Positions 32,050-46,982 of a stretch of 64,000 bases of DNA are shown here, piece after piece. Origin of the DNA: Actinostola sp. cb2023. Lineage: Eukaryota; Cnidaria; Anthozoa; Actiniaria; Actinostolidae. Below the pieces are notes generated by a model. It worked only from the letters and a program-made list of their open reading frames with translations, made no database searches and had not been told where the DNA came from. The stretch is taken from contig JAUJYZ010000152.1 in the NCBI GenBank assembly GCA_033675265.1, forward strand, positions 56,456 through 120,455, written 5' to 3'. How positions within the stretch are numbered: the stretch's first letter is position 1; each line of letters begins with the position of its first letter. The position numbers and the translations under genes were made by a program.

Positions 32050-35000
32050 AATGTCGAAACAGCTTTTTTGCGACTGAATTCTGGTGAAGGAACGATTTTT
32101 TTGTGAACTACAGAGCTTCAGCGTTGGGAATGTGTTGCCGGCGTCGCTAGAGATTTGGCAATCGGCCAGTTTTTTGTGATCGATCGCGAAAATACTAAAA
32201 TGTCACAAAACGTCGGTCGCCTAAGAAAAGCGTCTTCCATCAAAAAAACTATCGAGCACAGAATCTCGGTCGAATAAGATAAACTTCATCCGTCAAAAAA
32301 CTGCAGGATCAGTTTTCCAACTTGTTATGTCAAAAAAACTGCACCGCTCAGTTTTCCTACAAAACAGCTTTTTTGCGACCAACCAAGTTTTTTGCAGACA
32401 ACTGAATTCCGAAGAAGAAACGATTTTTTTTATTAACTACAGAGCTTCAGCGTGGGGAAGAGTTGCCGGGATCGCTAGAGATTTGGCAATCGGCCAGTTT
32501 TTTGTGATCGATCGCGAAAATACTAAAATGTCACAAAACGTCGGTCGCCTAAGAAAAGCGTCTTCCATCAAAAAAACTATCGAGCACAGAATCTAGGTCG
32601 AATAAGATAAACTTCTTCCATCTAAAAACTGCAGGAACAGTTTTCCAACTTGTTATGTGAAAAAAACTGCACCGCTCAGTTTTCCTGCAAAACAGCTTTT
32701 TTGCGACAAACCAAGTTTTTTGCAGACAACTGAATTCTGGTGAAGGAACAATTTTTTTGTTAACTACAGAGCTTAAGCGTTGAGAAGAGTTGCCGGCGTC
32801 GCTAGTGTTTTGGCAATCGGCCAGTTTTTTGTGTTCGATCGCGAAAATATTAAAATGTCACAAAACGTCGGTCGCCTAAGAAAAGCGTCTTCATCAAGAA
32901 AACTATCGAGCACAGAATCTAGGTCGAATAAGATAAACTTCTTCCGTCAAAAAACTGCAGGATCAGTTTTCCAACTTGTTATGTGAAAAAAAAAACTGCA
33001 CCGTTCAGTTTTTTCCTGCAAAACAGCTTTTTTGCGACCAACCAAGTTTTTTGCAGATAACTGAATTCTGGTGAAGGAACGATTTTTTTGTGAACTACAG
33101 AGCTTAAGCGTTGAGAAGAGTTGCCGGCGTCGCTAGTGTTTTGGCAATCGGCCAGTTTTTTGTGAACGATCACGAAAATACTAAAATGTCGAAACAGCTT
33201 TTTTGCGACTGAATTCTGGTGAAGGAACGATTTTTTTTTGTGAACTACAGAGCTTCAGCGTTGGGAATGTGTTGCCGGCGTCGCTAGAGATTTGGCAATC
33301 GGCCAGTTTTTTTTTGTGATCGATCGCGAAAATACTAAAATGTCACAAAACGTCGGTCGCCTAAGAAAAGCGTCTTCCATCAAAAAAAACTATCGAGCAC
33401 AGAATCTCGGTCGAATAAGATAAACTTCTTTTCCGTCAAAAAAACTGCAGGATCAGTTTTCCAACTTGTTATTAAAAAAAAAAACTGCACCGCTCAGTTT
33501 TCCTACAAAACAGCTTTTTTGCGACCAACCAAGTTTTTTGCAGACAACTGAATTCTGGTGAAGGAACGATTTTTTTGTTAACTACAGAGCTTCAGCGTTG
33601 GGAAGAGTTGCCGGGATCGCTAGAGTTTTGGTAATCGGACAGTTTTTGTGATCGATCGCGAAAATACTAAAATGTCACAAAACGTCGGTCGCCTAAGAAA
33701 AGCGTCTTCCATCAAAAAACTATCGAGCACAGAATCTCGGTCGAATAAGATAAACTTCTTCCGTCAAAAAACTGCAGGATCAGTTTTCCAACTTGTTATG
33801 TCAAAAAAACTGCACCGCTCAGTTTTCCTACAAAACAGCTTTTTTGCGACCAACCAAGTTTTTTTTGCAGACAACTGAATTACGAAGAAGAAACGATTTT
33901 TTTTATTAACTACAGAGCTTCAGCGTGGGGAAGAGTTGCCGGCGTCGCTAGAGATTTGGCAATCGGCCAGTTTTTTGTGATCGATCGCGAAAATACTAAA
34001 ATGTCACAAAACGTCGGTCGCCTAAGAAAAAGCGTCTTCCATCAAAAAAACTATCGAGCACAGAATCTAGGTCGAATAAGATAAACTTCTTCCGTCTAAA
34101 AACTGCAGGAACAGTTTTCCAACTTGTTATGTCAAAAAAACTGCACCGCTCAGTTTTCCTACAAAACAGCTTTTTTGCGACCAACCAAGTTTTTTGCAGA
34201 CAACTGAATTCTGGTGAAGGAACGATTTTTTTGTGAACTACAGAGCTTCAGCGTTAGGAAGAGTTGCCGGGATCGCTAGAGTTTTGGCAATCGGCCAGTT
34301 TTTTGTGATCGATCGCGAAAATACTAAAATGTCACAAAACGTCGGTCGCCTAAGAAAAGCGTCTTCCATCAAAAAAACTATCGAGCACAGAATCTCGGTC
34401 GAATAAGATAAACTTCTTCCGTCAAAAAACTGCAGGATCAGTTTTCCAACTTGTTATGTCAAAAAAACTGCACCGCTCAGTTTTCCTACAAACAGCTTTT
34501 TTGCGACCAACCAAGTTTTTTGCAGACAACTGAATTACGAAGAAGAAACGATTTTTTTTGTTAACTACAGAGCTTCAGCGTGGGGAAGAGTTGCCGGCGT
34601 CGCTAGAGATTTGGCAATCGGCCAGTTTTTTTTTGTGATCGATCGCGAAAATACTAAAATGTCACAAAACGTCGGTCGCCTAAGAAAAGCGCCTTCCATC
34701 AAAAAAACTATCGAGCACAGAATCTAGGTCGAATAAGATAAACTTCTTCCGTCTCAAAAAAACTGCAGGAACAGTTTTCCAACTTGTTAGTTTTGTTAAA
34801 AAAAACTGCACCGCTCAGTTTTCCTACAAAACAGCTTTTTTGCGACCAACCAAGTTTTTTTTGCAGACAACTGAATTCTGGTGAAGGAACGATTTTTTTT
34901 GTTAACTACAGAGCTTCAGCGTTAGGAAGAGTTGCCGGGATCGTAGAGTTTTGGTAATCGGCCAGTTTTTTGTGATCGATCGCGAAAATACTAAAATGTC

Positions 35001-38000
35001 ACAAAACGTCGGTCGCCTAAGAAAAGCGTCTTCCATCAAGAAAACTATCGAGCACAGAATCTCGGTCGAATAAGATAAACTTCTTCCGTCAAAAAACAGC
35101 AGGATCAGTTTTCCAACTTGTTATGTCAAAAAAAAAAAAACTGCACCGCTCAGTTTTCCTACAAAACAGCTTTTTTTTTGCGACCAACCAAGTTTTTTGC
35201 AGACAACTGAATTACGAAGAAGAAATTTTTTTTTTATTAACTACAGAGCTTCAGCGTGGGGAAGAGTTGCCGGCGTCGCTAGAGATTTTGGCAATCGGCC
35301 AGTTTTTTGTGATCGATCGCGAAAATACTAAAATGTCACAAAACGTCGGTCGCCTAAGAAAAGCGCCTTCCATCAAAAAAACTATCGAGCACAGAATCTA
35401 GGTCGAATAAGATAAACTTCTTCCGTCAAAAAACTGCAGGAACAGTTTTCCAACTTGTTATGTCAAAAAAAACTGCACCGCTCAGTTTTCCTACAAAACA
35501 GCTTTTTTGCGACCAACCAAGTTTTTTTGCAGACAACTGAATTCTGGTGAAGGAACGATTTTTTTTGTTAACTACAGAGCTTCAGCGTTAGGAAGAGTTG
35601 CCGGGATCGCTAGAGTTTTGGCAATCGGCCAGTTTTTTGTGATCGATCGCGAAAATACTAAAATGTCACAAAACGTCGGTCGCCTAAGAAAAGCGTCTTC
35701 CATCAAGAAAACTATCGAGCACAGAATCTCGGTCGAATAAGATAAACTTCTTCCGTCAAAAAAACTGCAGGATCAGTTTTTCCAACTTGTTATGTCAAAA
35801 AAAACTGCACCGCTCAGTTTTCCTACAAAACAGCTTTTTTGCGACCAACCAAGTTTTTTGCAGACAACTGAATTACGAAGAAGAAACGATTTTTTTTTTA
35901 TTAACTACAGAGCTTCAGCGTGGGGAAGAGTTGCCGGCGTCGCTAGAGATTTGGCAATCGGCCAGTTTTTTGTGATCGATCGCGAAAATACTAAAATGTC
36001 ACAAAACGTCGGTCGCCTAAGAAAAGCGTCTTCCATCAAAAAAAACTATCGAGCACAGAATCTCGGTCGAATAAGATAAACTTCTTCCGTCAAAAAACTG
36101 CAGGATCAGTTTTCCAACTTGTTATGTCAAAAAAACTGCACCGCTCAGTTTTCCTACAAAACAGCTTTTTTTTGCGACCAACCAGTTTTTTTTGCAGACA
36201 ACTGAATTCTGAAGAAGAAGAAACGATTTTTTTTATTAACTACAGAGCTTCAGCGTGGGGAAGAGTTGCCGGGATCGCTAGAGATTTGGCAATCGGCCAG
36301 TTTTTTGTGATCGATCGCGAAAATACTAAAATGTCACAAAACGTCGGTCGCCTAAGAAAAGCGTCTTCCCAAAAAAAAACTATCGAGCACAGAATCTAGG
36401 TCGAATAAGATAAACTTCTTCCGTCAAAAAAAACTGCAGGATCAGTTTTCCAACTTGTTATGTGAAAAAACTGCACCGCTCAGTTTTCCTGCAAAACAGC
36501 TTTTTTGCGACAAACCAAGTTTTTTGCAGACAACTGAATTCTGGTGAAGGAACGATTTTTTTCTTTACTACAGAGCTTAAGCGTTGAGAAGAGTTGCCGG
36601 CGACGCTAGTGTTTTGGCAATCGGACAGTTTTTTTGTGATCGATCACGAAAATACTAAAATGTCGAAACAGCTTTTTTGCGACTGAATTCTGGTGAAGGA
36701 ACGATTTTTTTGTGAACTACAGAGCTTCAGCGTTGGGAATGTGTTGCCGGCGTCGCTAGAGATTTGGCAATCGGCCAGTTTTTTGTGATCGATCGCGAAA
36801 ATACTAAAATGTCACAAAACGTCGGTCGCCTAAGAAAAGCGTCTTCCATCAAAAAAACTATCGAGCACAGAATCTCGGTCGAATAAGATAAACTTCTTCC
36901 GTCAAAAAACTGCAGGATCAGTTTTCCAACTTGTTATGTCAAAAAAACTGCACCGCTCAGTTTTCCTACAAAACAGCTTTTTTGCGACCAACCAAGTTTT
37001 TTGCAGACAACTGAATTCCGAAGAAGAAACGATTTTTTTATTAACTACAGAGCTTCAGCGTGGGGAAGAGTTGCCGGGATCGCTAGAGATTTGGCAATCG
37101 GCCAGTTTTTTGTGATCGATCGCGAAAATACTAAAATGTCACAAAACGTCGGTCGCCTAAGAAAAGCGTCTTCCATCAAAAAAACTATCGAGCACAGAAT
37201 CTAGGTCGAATAAGATAAACTTCTTCCATCTAAAAACTGCAGGAACAGTTTTCCAACTTGTTATGTGAAAAAAACTGCACCGCTCAGTTTTCCTGCAAAA
37301 CAGCTTTTTTGCGACAAACCAAGTTTTTTGCAGACAACTGAATTCTGGTGAAGGAACAATTTTTTTGTTAACTACAGAGCTTAAGCGTTGAGAAGAGTTG
37401 CCGGCGTCGCTAGTGTTTTGGCAATCGGCCAGTTTTTTGTGTTCGATCGCGAAAATATTAAAATGTCACAAAACGTCGGTCGCCTAAGAAAAGCGTCTTC
37501 ATCAAGAAAACTATCGAGCACAGAATCTAGGTCGAATAAGATAAACTTCTTCCGTCAAAAAACTGCAGGATCAGTTTTCCAACTTGTTATGTGAAAAAAA
37601 CTGCACCGTTCAGTTTTCCTGCAAAACAGCTTTTTTGCGACCAACCAAGTTTTTTGCAGATAACTGAATTCTGGTGAAGGAACGATTTTTTTGTGAACTA
37701 CAGAGCTTAAGCGTTGAGAAGAGTTGCCGGCGTCGCTAGTGTTTTGGCAATCGGCCAGTTTTTTGTGAACGATCACGAAAATACTAAAATGTCGAAACAG
37801 CTTTTTTGCGACTGAATTCTGGTGAAGGAACGATTTTTTTGTGAACTACAGAGCTTCAGCGTTGGGAATGTGTTGCCGGCGTCGCTAGAGATTTGGCAAT
37901 CGGCCAGTTTTTTGTGATCGATCGCGAAAATACTAAAATGTCACAAAACGTCGGTCGCCTAAGAAAAGCGTCTTCCATCAAAAAAACTATCGAGCACAGA

Positions 38001-41000
38001 ATCTCGGTCGAATAAGATAAACTTCATCCGTCAAAAAACTGCAGGATCAGTTTTCCAACTTGTTATGTCAAAAAAACTGCACCGCTCAGTTTTCCTACAA
38101 AACAGCTTTTTTGCGACCAACCAAGTTTTTTGCAGACAACTGAATTCTGGTGAAGGAACGATTTTTTTTGTTAACTACAGAGCTTCAGCGTTAGGAAGAG
38201 TTGCCGGGATCGCTAGAGTTTTGGCAATCGGACAGTTTTTTGTGATCGATCGCGAAAATACTAAAATGTCACAAAACGTCGGTCGCCTAAGAAAAGCGTC
38301 TTCCATCAAAAAAACTATCGAGCACAGAATCTCGGTCGAATAAGATAAACTTCTTCCGTCAAAAAACTGCAGGATCAGTTTTCCAACTTGTTATGTCAAA
38401 AAAACTGCACCGCTCAGTTTTCCTGCAAAACAGCTTTTTTGCGACCAACCAAGTTTTTTGCAGACAACTGAATTACGAAGAAGAAACGATTTTTTTTATT
38501 AACTACAGAGCTTCAGCGTGGGGAAGAGTTGCCGGCGTCGCTAGAGATTTGGCAATCGGCCAGTTTTTTGTGATCGATCGCGAAAATACTAAAATGTCAC
38601 AAAACGTCGGTCGCCTAAGAAAAGCGCCTTCCATCAAAAAAACTATCGAGCACAGAATCTAGGTCGAATAAGATAAACTTGTTCCGTCTAAAAACTGCAG
38701 GAACAGTTTTCCAACTTGTTATGTCAAAAAAACTGCACCGCTCAGTTTTCCTGCAAAACAGCTTTTTTTTGCGACCAACCAAGTTTTTTGCAGACAACTG
38801 AATTCTGGTGAAGGAACGATTTTTTTTGTTAGCTACAGAGCTTCAGCGTTAGGAAGAGTTGCCGGGATCGCTAGAGTTTTGGCAATTGGCCAGTTTTTGT
38901 GATCGATCGCGAAAATACTAAAATGTCACAAAACGTCGGTCGCCTAAGAAAAGCGTCTTCCATCAAGACAACTATCGAGCACAGAATCTCGGTCGAATAA
39001 GATAAACTTTTTCCGTCAAAAAACTGCAGGATCAGTTTTCCAACTTGTTATGTCAAAAAAACTGCACCGCTCAGTTTTCCTACAAACAGCTTTTTTGCGA
39101 CCAACCAAGTTTTTTGCAGACAACTGAATTACGAAGAAGAAACGATTTTTTTTATTAACTACAGAGCTTCAGCGTGGGGAAGAGTTGCCGGCGTCGCTAG
39201 AGATTTGGCAATCGGCCAGTTTTTTGTGATCGATCGCGAAAATACTAAAATGTCACAAAACGTCGGTCGCCTAAGAAAAGCGTCTTCCATCAAAAAAACT
39301 ATCGAGCACAGAATCTAGGTCGAATAAGATAAACTTCTTCCGTCAAAAAACTGCAGGATCAGTTTTCCAACTTGTTATGTCAAAAAAACTGCACCGCTCA
39401 GTTTTCCTACAAACAGCTTTTTTGCGACCAACCAAGTTTTTTGCAGACAACTGAATTCCGAAGAAGAAACGATTTTTTTTATTAACTACAGAGCTTCAGC
39501 GTGGGGAAGAGTTGCCGGGATCGCTAGAGATTTGGCAATCGGCCAGTTTTTTGTGATCGATCGCGAAAATACTAAAATGTCACAAAACGTCGGTCGCCTA
39601 AGAAAAGCGTCTTCCATCAAAAAAACTATCGAGCACAGAATCTCGGTCGAATAAGATAAACTTCTTCCATCAAAAAACTGCAGGAACAGTTTTCCAACTT
39701 GTTATGTCAAAAAAAAACTGCACCGCTCAGTTTTCCTGCAAAACAGCTTTTTTGCGACCAAACCAAGTTTTTTGCAGACAACTGAATTCTGGTGAAGGAA
39801 CGATTTTTTTTGTTAACTACAGAGCTTCAGCGTTGGGAAGAGTTGCCGGCGTCGCTAGTGTTTTGGCAATCGGCCAGTTTTTTTTTGTGATCGATCGCGA
39901 AAATACTAAAATGTCACAAAAAAACGTCGGTCGCCTAAGAAAAGCGTCTTCCATCAAAAAAACTATCGAGCACAGAATCTAGGTCGAATAAGATAAACTT
40001 CTTCCGTCAAAAAACTGCAGGAACAGTTTTCCAACTTGTTATGTGAAAAAAACTGCACCGTTCAGTTTTCCTGCAAAACAGCTTTTTTGCGACCAACCAA
40101 GTTTTTTGCAGATAACTGAATTCTGGTGAAGGAACGATTTTTTTGTGAACTACAGAGCTTAAGCGTTGAGAAGAGTTGCCGGCGTCGCTAATGTTTTGGC
40201 AATCGGCAGTTTTTTTTGTGAACGATCACGAAAAAAATACTAAAATGTCGAAACAGCTTTTTTGCGACTGAATTCTGGTGAAGGAACGATTTTTTTTTGT
40301 GAACTACAGAGCTTCAGCGTTGGGAATGTGTTGCCGGCGTCGCTAGAGATTTGGCAATCGGCCAGTTTTTTGTGATCGATCGCGAAAATACTAAAATGTC
40401 ACAAAACGTCGGTCGCCTAAGAAAAGCGTCTTCCATCAAAAAAACTATCGAGCACAGAATCTCGGTCGAATAAGATAAACTTCTTCCGTCAAAAAACTGC
40501 AGGATCAGTTTTCCAACTTGTTATGTCAAAAAAACTGCACCGCTCAGTTTTCCTACAAAACAGCTTTTTTGCGACCAACCAAGTTTTTTGCAGACAACTG
40601 AATTCGAAGAAGAAACGATTTTTTTTTATTAACTACAGAGCTTCAGCGTGGGGAAGAGTTGCCGGGATCGCTAGAGATTTTGGCAATCGGCCAGTTTTTT
40701 TGTGATCGATCGCGAAAATACTAAAATGTCACAAAACGTCGGTCGCCTAAGAAAAGCGTCTTCCATCAAAAAAACTATCGAGCACAGAATCTCGGTCGAA
40801 TAAGATAAACTTCTTCCGTCAAAAAACTGCAGGATCAGTTTTCCAACTTGTTATGTCAAAAAAACTGCACCGCTCAGTTTTCCTACAAAACAGCTTTTTT
40901 GCGACCAACCAAGTTTTTTGCAGACAACTGAATTCCGAAGAAGAAACGATTTTTTTTATTAACTACAGAGCTTCAGCGCGGGGGGAAGAGTTGCCGGGAT

Positions 41001-44000
41001 CGCTAGAGATTTGGCAATCGGCCAGTTTTTTGTGATCGATCGCGAAAATACTAAAATGTCACAAAACGTCGGTCGCCTAAGAAAAGCGTCTTCCATCAAA
41101 AAAAAAACTATCGAGCACAGAATCTAGGTCGAATAAGATAAACTTCTTCCATCAAAAAACTGCAGGAACAGTTTTCCAACTTTGTTATGTGAAAAAAAAA
41201 ACTGCACCGCTCAGTTTTCCTGCAAAACAGCTTTTTTGCGACAAACCAAGTTTTTTGCAGACAACTGAATTCTGGTGAAGGAACGATTTTTTTTTGTTAA
41301 CTACAGAGCTTCAGCGTTGGGAAGAGTTGCCGGCGTCGCTAGTGTTTTGGCAATCGGCCAGTTTTTTTTTTGTGATCGATCGCGAAAATACTAAAATGTC
41401 ACAAAACGTCGTCGGTCGCCTAAGAAAAGCGTCTTCCATCAAAAAAACTATCGAGCACAGAATCTAGGTCGAATAAGTAAAACTTCTTCCGTCAAAAAAC
41501 TGCAGGATCAGTTTTCCAACTTGTTATGTGAAAAAAAAACTGCACCGTTCAGTTTTCCTGCAAAACAGCTTTTTTGCGACCAACCAAGTTTTTTTTTGCA
41601 GATAACTGAATTCTGGTGAAGGAACGATTTTTTTGTGAACTACAGAGCTTAAGCGTTGAGAAGAGTTGCCGGCGTCGCTAGTGTTTTGGCAATCGGCCAG
41701 TTTTTTTTTTGTGATCGATCACGAAAATACTAAAATGTCGAAACAGCTTTTTTTGCGACTGAATTCTGGTGAAGGAACGATTTTTTTTGTGAACTACAGA
41801 GCTTCAGCGTTGGGAATGTGTTGCCGGCGTCGCTAGAGATTTGGCAATCGGCCAGTTTTTTTTGTGATCGATCGCGAAAATACTAAAATGTCACAAAACG
41901 TCGGTCGCCTAAGAAAAGCGTCTTCCATCAAAAAAACTATCGAGCACAGAATCTCGGTCGAATAAGATAAACTTCTTCCGTCAAAAAACTGCAGGATCAG
42001 TTTTCCAACTTGTTATGTCAAAAAAAAAACTGCACCGCTCAGTTTTCCTGCAAAACAGCTTTTTTGCGACAAACCAAGTTTTTTGCAGACAACTGAATTC
42101 TGGTGAAGGAACAATTTTTTTGTTAACTACAGAGCTTAAGCGTTGAGAAGAGTTGCCGGCGTCGCTAGTGTTTTGGCAATCGGCCAGTTTTTTGTGTTCG
42201 ATCGCGAAAATATTAAAATGTCACAAAACGTCGGTCGCCTAAGAAAAGCGTCTTCATCAAGAAAACTATCGAGCACAGAATCTAGGTCGAATAAGATAAA
42301 CTTCTTCCGTCAAAAAACTGCAGGATCAGTTTTCCAACTTGTTATGTGAAAAAAAAAAAAACTGCACCGTTCAGTTTTCCTGCAAAACAGCTTTTTTGCG
42401 ACCAACCAAGTTTTTTGCAGATAACTGAATTCTGGTGAAGGAACGATTTTTTTGTGAACTACAGAGCTTAAGCGTTGAGAAGAGTTGCCGGCGTCGCTAG
42501 TGTTTTGGCAATCGGCCAGTTTTTTGTGAACGATCACGAAAATACTAAAATGTCGAAACAGCTTTTTTGCGACTGAATTCTGGTGAAGGAACGATTTTTT
42601 TGTGAACTACAGAGCTTCAGCGTTGGGAATGTGTTGCCGGCGTCGCTAGAGATTTGGCAATCGGCCAGTTTTTTGTGATCGATCGCGAAAATACTAAAAT
42701 GTCACAAAACGTCGGTCGCCTAAGAAAAGCGTCTTCCATCAAGAAAACTATCGAGCACAGAATCTCGCTCGAATAAGATAAACTTCATCCGTCAAAAAAC
42801 AGCAGGATGAGTTTTCCAACTTGTTATGTCAAAAAAACTGCACCGCTCAGTTTTCCTACAAAACAGCTTTTTTGCGACCAACCAAGTTTTTTGCAGACAA
42901 CTGAATTCTGGTGAAGGAACGATTTTTTTGTTAACTACAGAGCTTCAGCGTTAGGAAGAGTTGCCGGGATCGCTAGAGTTTTGGTAATTGGACAGTTTTT
43001 GAGATCGATCGCGAAAATACTAAAATGTCACAAAACGTCGGTCGCCTAAGAAAAGCGTCTTCCATCAAGACAACTATCGAGCACAGAATCTCGGTCGAAT
43101 AAGATAAACTTCTTCCGTCAAAAAACTGCAGGATCAGTTTTCCAACTTGTTATGTCAAAAAAACTGCACCGCTCAGTTTTCCTACAAAACAGCTTTTTTG
43201 CGACCAACCAAGTTTTTTGCAGACAACTGAATTACGAAGAAGAAACGATTTTTTTTATTAACTACAGAGCTTCAGCGTGGGGAAGAGTTGCCGGCGTCGC
43301 TAGAGATTTGGCAATCGGCCAGTTTTTTGTGATCGATCGCGAAAATACTAAAATGTCACAAAACGTCGGTCGCCTAAGAAAAGCGTCTTCCATCAAAAAA
43401 ACTATCGAGCACAGAATCTCGGTCGAATAAGATAAACTTCTTCCGTCAAAAAACTGCAGGATCAGTTTTCCAACTTGTTATGTCAAAAAAACTGCACCGC
43501 TCAGTTTTCCTACAAACAGCTTTTTTGCGACCAACCAAGTTTTTTGCAGACAACTGAATTCCGAAGAAGAAACGATTTTTTTATTAACTACAGAGCTTCA
43601 GCGTGGGGAAGAGTTGCCGGGATCGCTAGAGATTTGGCAATCGGCCAGTTTTTTGTGATCGATCGCGAAAATACTAAAATGTCACAAAACGTCGGTCGCC
43701 TAAGAAAAGCGCCTTCCATCAAAAAAACTATCGAGCACAGAATCTAGGTCGAATAAGATAAACTTCTTCCATCTAAAAACTGCAGGAACAGTTTTCCAAC
43801 TTGTTATGTGAAAAAAACTGCACCGTTCAGTTTTCCTGCAAAACAGCTTTTTTGCGACAAACCAAGTTTTTTGCAGACAACTGAATTCTGGTGAAGGAAC
43901 GATTTTTTTGTTAACTACAGAGCTTCAGCGTTGGGAAGAGTTGCCGGCGTCGCTAGAGTTTTGGCAATCGGCCAGTTTTTTGTGATCGATCGCGAAAATA

Positions 44001-46750
44001 CTAAAATGTCACAAAACGTCGGTCGCCTAAGAAAAGCGTCTTCATCAAAAAAACTATCGAGCACAGAATCTAGGTCGAATAAGATAAACTTCTTCCGTCA
44101 AAAAACTGCAGGATCAGTTTTCCAACTTGTTATGTGCAAAAAAACTGCACCGTTCAGTTTTCCTGCAAAACAGCTTTTTTGCGACCAACCAAGTTTTTTG
44201 CAGATAACTGAATTCTGGTGAAGGAACGATTTTTTTTTGTGAACTACAGAGCTTAAGCGTTGAGAAGAGTTGCCGGCGTCGCTAGTGTTTTGGCAATCGG
44301 CCAGTTTTTTTGTGATCGATCACGAAAATACTAAAATGTCGAAACAGCTTTTTTGCGACTGAATTCTGGTGAAGGAACGATTTTTTTGTGAACTACAGAG
44401 CTTCAGCGTTGGGAATGTGTTGCCGGCGTCGCTAGAGATTTGGCAATCGGCCAGTTTTTTGTGATCGATCGCGAAAATACTAAAATGTCACAAAACGTCG
44501 GTCGCCTAAGAAAAGCGTCTTCCATCAAAAAAACTATCGAGCACAGAATCTAGGTCGAATAAGATAAACTTCTTCCGTCAAAAAACTGCAGGATCAGTTT
44601 TCCAACTTGTTATGTCAAAAAAACTGCACCGCTCAGTTTTCCTGCAAAACAGCTTTTTTGCGACAAACCAAGTTTTTTGCAGACAACTGAATTCTGGTGA
44701 AGGAACGATTTTTTTGTTAACTACAGAGCTTCAGCGTGGGGAAGAGTTGCCGGGATCGCTAGAGATTTGGCAATCGGCCAGTTTTTTGTGATCGATCGCG
44801 AAAATACTAAAATGTCACAAAACGTCGGTCGCCTAAGAAAAGCGTCTTCCATCAAAAAAACTATCGAGCACAGAATCTAGGTCGAATAAGATAAACTTCT
44901 TCCGTCAAAAAACTGCAGGATCAGTTTTCCAACTTGTTATGTCAAAAAAACTGCACCGCTCAGTTTTCCTGCAAAACAGCTTTTTTGCGACCAACCAAGT
45001 TTTTTGCAGATAACTGAATTCTGGTGAAGGAACGATTTTTTTGTGAACTACAGAGCTTCAGCGTTGAGAAGAGTTGCCGGCGTCGCTAGTGTTTTGGCAA
45101 TCGGCCAGTTTTTTGTGATCGTTCACGAAAATACTAAAATGTCGAAACAGCTTTTTTGCGACTGAATTCTGGTGAAGGAACGATTTTTTTGTGAACTACA
45201 GAGCTTCAGCGTTGGGAAGAGTTGCCGGCGTCGCTAGAGATTTGGCAATCGGCCAGTTTTTTGTGATCGATCGCGAAAATACTAAAATGTCACAAAACGT
45301 CGGTCGCCTAAGAAAAGCGTCTTCCATCAAAAAAACTATCGAGCACAGAATCTCGGTCGAATAAGATAAACTTCTTCCGTCAAAAAACTGCAGGATCAGT
45401 TTTCCAACTTGTTATGTCAAAAAAACTGCACCGCTCAGTTTTCCTGCAAAACAGCTTTTTTGCGACAAACCAAGTTTTTTGCAGACAACTGAATTCCGAA
45501 GAAGAAACGATTTTTTTATTAACTACAGAGCTTCAGCGTGGGGAAGAGTTGCCGGGATCGCTAGAGATTTGGCAATCGGCCAGTTTTTTGTGATCGATCG
45601 CGAAAATACTAAAATGTCACAAAACGTCGGTCGCCTAAGAAAAGCGCCTTCCATCAAAAAAACTATCGAGCACAGAATCTAGGTCGAATAAGATAAACTT
45701 CTTCCATCTAAAAACTGCAGGAACAGTTTTCCAACTTGTGATGTGAAAAAAACTGCACCGTTCAGTTTTCCTGCAAAACAGCTTTTTTGCGACCAACCAA
45801 GTTTTTTGCAGATAACTGAATTCTGGTGAAGGAACGATTTTTTTGTTAACTACAGAGCTTCAGCGTTGGGAAGAGTTGCCGGCGTCGCTAGAGTTTTGGC
45901 AATCGGCCAGTTTTTTGTGATCGATCGCGAAAATACTAAAATGTCACAAAACGTCGGTCGCCTAAGAAAAGCGTCTTCCATCTAAGAAAAGCGTCTTCCA
46001 TCAAAAAAAACTATCGAGCACAGAATCTAGGTCGAATAAGATAAACTTCTTCCGTCAAAAAACTGCAGGATCAGTTTTCCAACTTGTTATGTCAAAAAAA
46101 CTGCACCGCTCAGTTTTCCTGCAAAACAGCTTTTTTGCGACCAACCAAGTTTTTTGCAGATAACTGAATTCTGGTGAAGGAACGATTTTTTTGTGAACTA
46201 CAGAGCTTAAGCGTTGAGAAGAGTTGCCGGCGTCGCTAATGTTTTGGCAATCGGCCAGTTTTTTGTGATCGATCACGAAAATACTAAAATGTCGAAACAG
46301 CTTTTTTGCGACTGAATTCTGGTGAAGGAACGATTTTTTTGTGAACTACAGAGCTTCAGCGTTGGGAATGTGTTGCCGGCGTCGCTAGAGATTTGGCAAT
46401 CGGCCAGTTTTTTGTGATCGATCGCGAAAATACTAAAATGTCACAAAACGTCGGTCGCCTAAGAAAAGCGTCTTCCATCAAAAAAACTATCGAGCACAGA
46501 ATCTCGGTCGAATAAGATAAACTTCATCCGTCAAAAAACTGCAGGATCAGTTTTCCAACTTGTTATGTCAAAAAAACTGCACCGCTCAGTTTTCCTGCAA
46601 AACAGCTTTTTTGCGACAAACCAAGTTTTTTGCAGACAACTGAATTCTGGTGAAGGAACGATTTTTTTTGTTAACTACAGAGCTTCAGCGTTGAGAAGAG
46701 TTGCCGGCGTCGCTAGTGTTTTGGCAATCGGCCAGTTTTTTGTGTTCGAT
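32050..46750 (+). repeat. satellite super-repeat of about 4.55-4.75 kb
   Basis: The rare variant 'TTCGATCGCGAAAATATTAA' recurs near 32833, 37442, 42196 and 46744. Around it, the pair of type-1 deletion monomers at 32050/33187 matches 36659/37790 at an offset of about 4605 bp. Confidence 0.7.
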
Positions 46751-46981
46751 CGCGAAAATATTAAAATGTCACAAAACGTCGGTCGCCTAAGAAAAGCGTC
46801 TTCATCAAGAAAACTATCGAGCACAGAATCTAGGTCGAATAAGATAAACTTCTTCCGTCAAAAAACTGCAGGATCAGTTTTCCAACTTGTTATGTGAAAA
46901 AAACTGCACCGTTCAGTTTTCCTGCAAAACAGCTTTTTTGCGACCAACCAAGTTTTTGTACAGAGCTTAAGCGTTGAGAAG

Positions 46982-46982
46982 N
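46982..46982. other. single undetermined base (N) at an assembly join
   Basis: The sequence changes from a truncated monomer ('TTAAGCGTTGAGAAG') to the middle of another monomer ('ACTGCACCGCTCAG') across one N. The preceding 'AAGTTTTTGTACAGAGC' is also irregular. Confidence 0.9.
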
